NCBI GenBank assembly: GCA_009838525.1
Contig: VXRJ01000010.1
Span: forward strand, 222,520 to 286,519
Origin: Acidobacteriota bacterium
Lineage (GTDB): Bacteria > Acidobacteriota > Vicinamibacteria > Vicinamibacterales > UBA8438
Direction: 5' to 3'
DNA: 64,000 nt
Part shown: piece after piece, positions 63,373 to 64,000 of the stretch
Position numbering within the stretch: position 1 is the first letter of the stretch
How the letters are laid out: every line of letters begins with the position of its first letter
Translations under genes and position numbers: made by a program
The notes under the pieces: generated by a model
The model's input: the letters and a program-made list of their open reading frames with translations, nothing else
Told to the model about the DNA's origin: nothing
Database searches by the model: none

Positions 63373-64000
63373 ATGGCCGCCATCCTGCGAAGCCTGATTC
63401 TGGTGGCGGCCGTCGCGTGGGCCAGCGCGATGCCGACCGCCCGTACGCAGGCCAATGACATCGACGCACTCATGGAGCGGGTGCTGGAGAACCGGTACAC
63501 GTCATGGCAGGAGCTCGGGGACTTCACCCTGCGCCACGTGCTTGCCGTCGACCTTGAAGCGCCGCTGGAGATTCCGTTCCCGGGGCTCCGGCGCGAGTAC
63601 GAGTGGTACGTGCTCGACGGTATGGCCATCCGCAGCCCCGTGCGGTTCAACGGCATCGACCTCGACGCGGGCGACCGTCGCGATGCGGAGAACGATTGGC
63701 GGCGCGGCGAGCGCCGCCGGCGCGCCCACGGCGACCCGCAGGATCTCGCGCCGCGCTTCGTCAGCGACGCGTTCTACGGCACCGAGTTCCCGTTCGAGCC
63801 GGGCGCCTACTACTTCGCGGGCCATGACACGGTCGCCGGCCGCGAGGTCGTTCGAATCGAGTACTACCCGACCGGTCCGGATCCCAAGTCGTCCAGCACG
63901 CGGCTCAATCAGGGGTTCAACAAGACTTCGCTCGTCACGTTCTGGGTCGACGTGAAGACAGAGCAGATCGCGAAGTACGAATTCGCCAACGCCGGAATGG
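63373..64000 (+). CDS. Secreted protein, partial (continues past window)
   Basis: ATG 63373 opens a frame that stays open to the window end, giving at least 209 residues. It begins with a signal peptide (MAAILRSLILVAAVAWASA...). DIDALMERVLENRYTSWQELGDF follows, then VVRIEYYPTGPD and TFWVDVKTEQIAKYEF, which resemble outer-membrane lipoprotein-sorting-like folds. It starts 2 bp after the outer-membrane protein gene stop and is probably co-transcribed from the sigma-54 promoter. Confidence 0.75.
   Translation, partial: MAAILRSLILVAAVAWASAMPTARTQANDIDALMERVLENRYTSWQELGDFTLRHVLAVDLEAPLEIPFPGLRREYEWYVLDGMAIRSPVRFNGIDLDAGDRRDAENDWRRGERRRRAHGDPQDLAPRFVSDAFYGTEFPFEPGAYYFAGHDTVAGREVVRIEYYPTGPDPKSSSTRLNQGFNKTSLVTFWVDVKTEQIAKYEFANAGM

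Noticed and set aside
1-64000. Search for CRISPR arrays, tRNA or rRNA genes and transposases
   Set aside because: No regular repeat-spacer pattern, no cloverleaf-like stretch, and no transposase motifs were found by eye; a tRNAscan or IS search could still reveal something small.

Overview
The window is high-GC DNA with short intergenic gaps. It carries many secreted quinoprotein beta-propellers, a DUF1592/DUF1552 pair, an orphan MacB-like permease of the ADOP type and several outer-membrane or lipoprotein genes. Together these suggest an uncultured-type Acidobacteriota, most likely near Vicinamibacteria (subgroup 6). That assignment is inferred from gene content only. I see no rRNA, tRNA, CRISPR array or insertion sequence.

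Layout. 0-6.9 kb holds the tail of a small Cys-rich protein, a two-domain glutaredoxin-like protein disulfide oxidoreductase that reads through an in-frame TGA (probably selenocysteine), a copper P-type ATPase, a holin-like membrane protein, a FAD-linked oxidase and a DsbA-like protein. 6.9-11.1 kb is an aa3-type cytochrome c oxidase operon in the order coxA-coxC-coxD-two small membrane proteins-coxB. 11.4-26.1 kb has five PQQ-type beta-propeller proteins. Three are close paralogues with a C-terminal cupredoxin domain, and they are interspersed with an ACHEGN-family secreted protein, an ADOP permease and a PIN toxin-antitoxin pair. 26-54 kb is a catabolic and periplasmic region: ankyrin protein, DUF1552 and DUF1592, 5'-nucleotidase, NHL propeller, PQQ sugar dehydrogenase, amidohydrolase, hydrolase, two solute-handling genes, a BNR-repeat protein, a PfkB kinase with an M20 peptidase, a cytochrome c fused to a copper-monooxygenase-like domain, and a sixth PQQ propeller. 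Three more ACHEGN-family paralogues lie here. 54-59.8 kb has an enolase-superfamily enzyme, a DUF4143 ATPase, a FitAB-type toxin-antitoxin pair, a TVP38 protein and an SSS symporter. 59.8-64 kb is a sigma-54 module: a -24/-12 promoter, a DUF5671 membrane protein, a sigma-54 activator whose own sigma-70-like promoter lies in a perfect inverted repeat, a second -24/-12 promoter, an outer-membrane protein, and a secreted protein that runs off the window.

How the parts could fit (inference). Periplasmic quinoproteins oxidise alcohols or sugars and may pass electrons through cupredoxin domains and cytochromes to the oxidase. Copper enters through the oxidase, the cupredoxin domains and the monooxygenase-like protein, and the P-type ATPase handles excess. 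The most unusual single item is the selenocysteine candidate at 698-700, which ordinary annotation would truncate at 152 residues.
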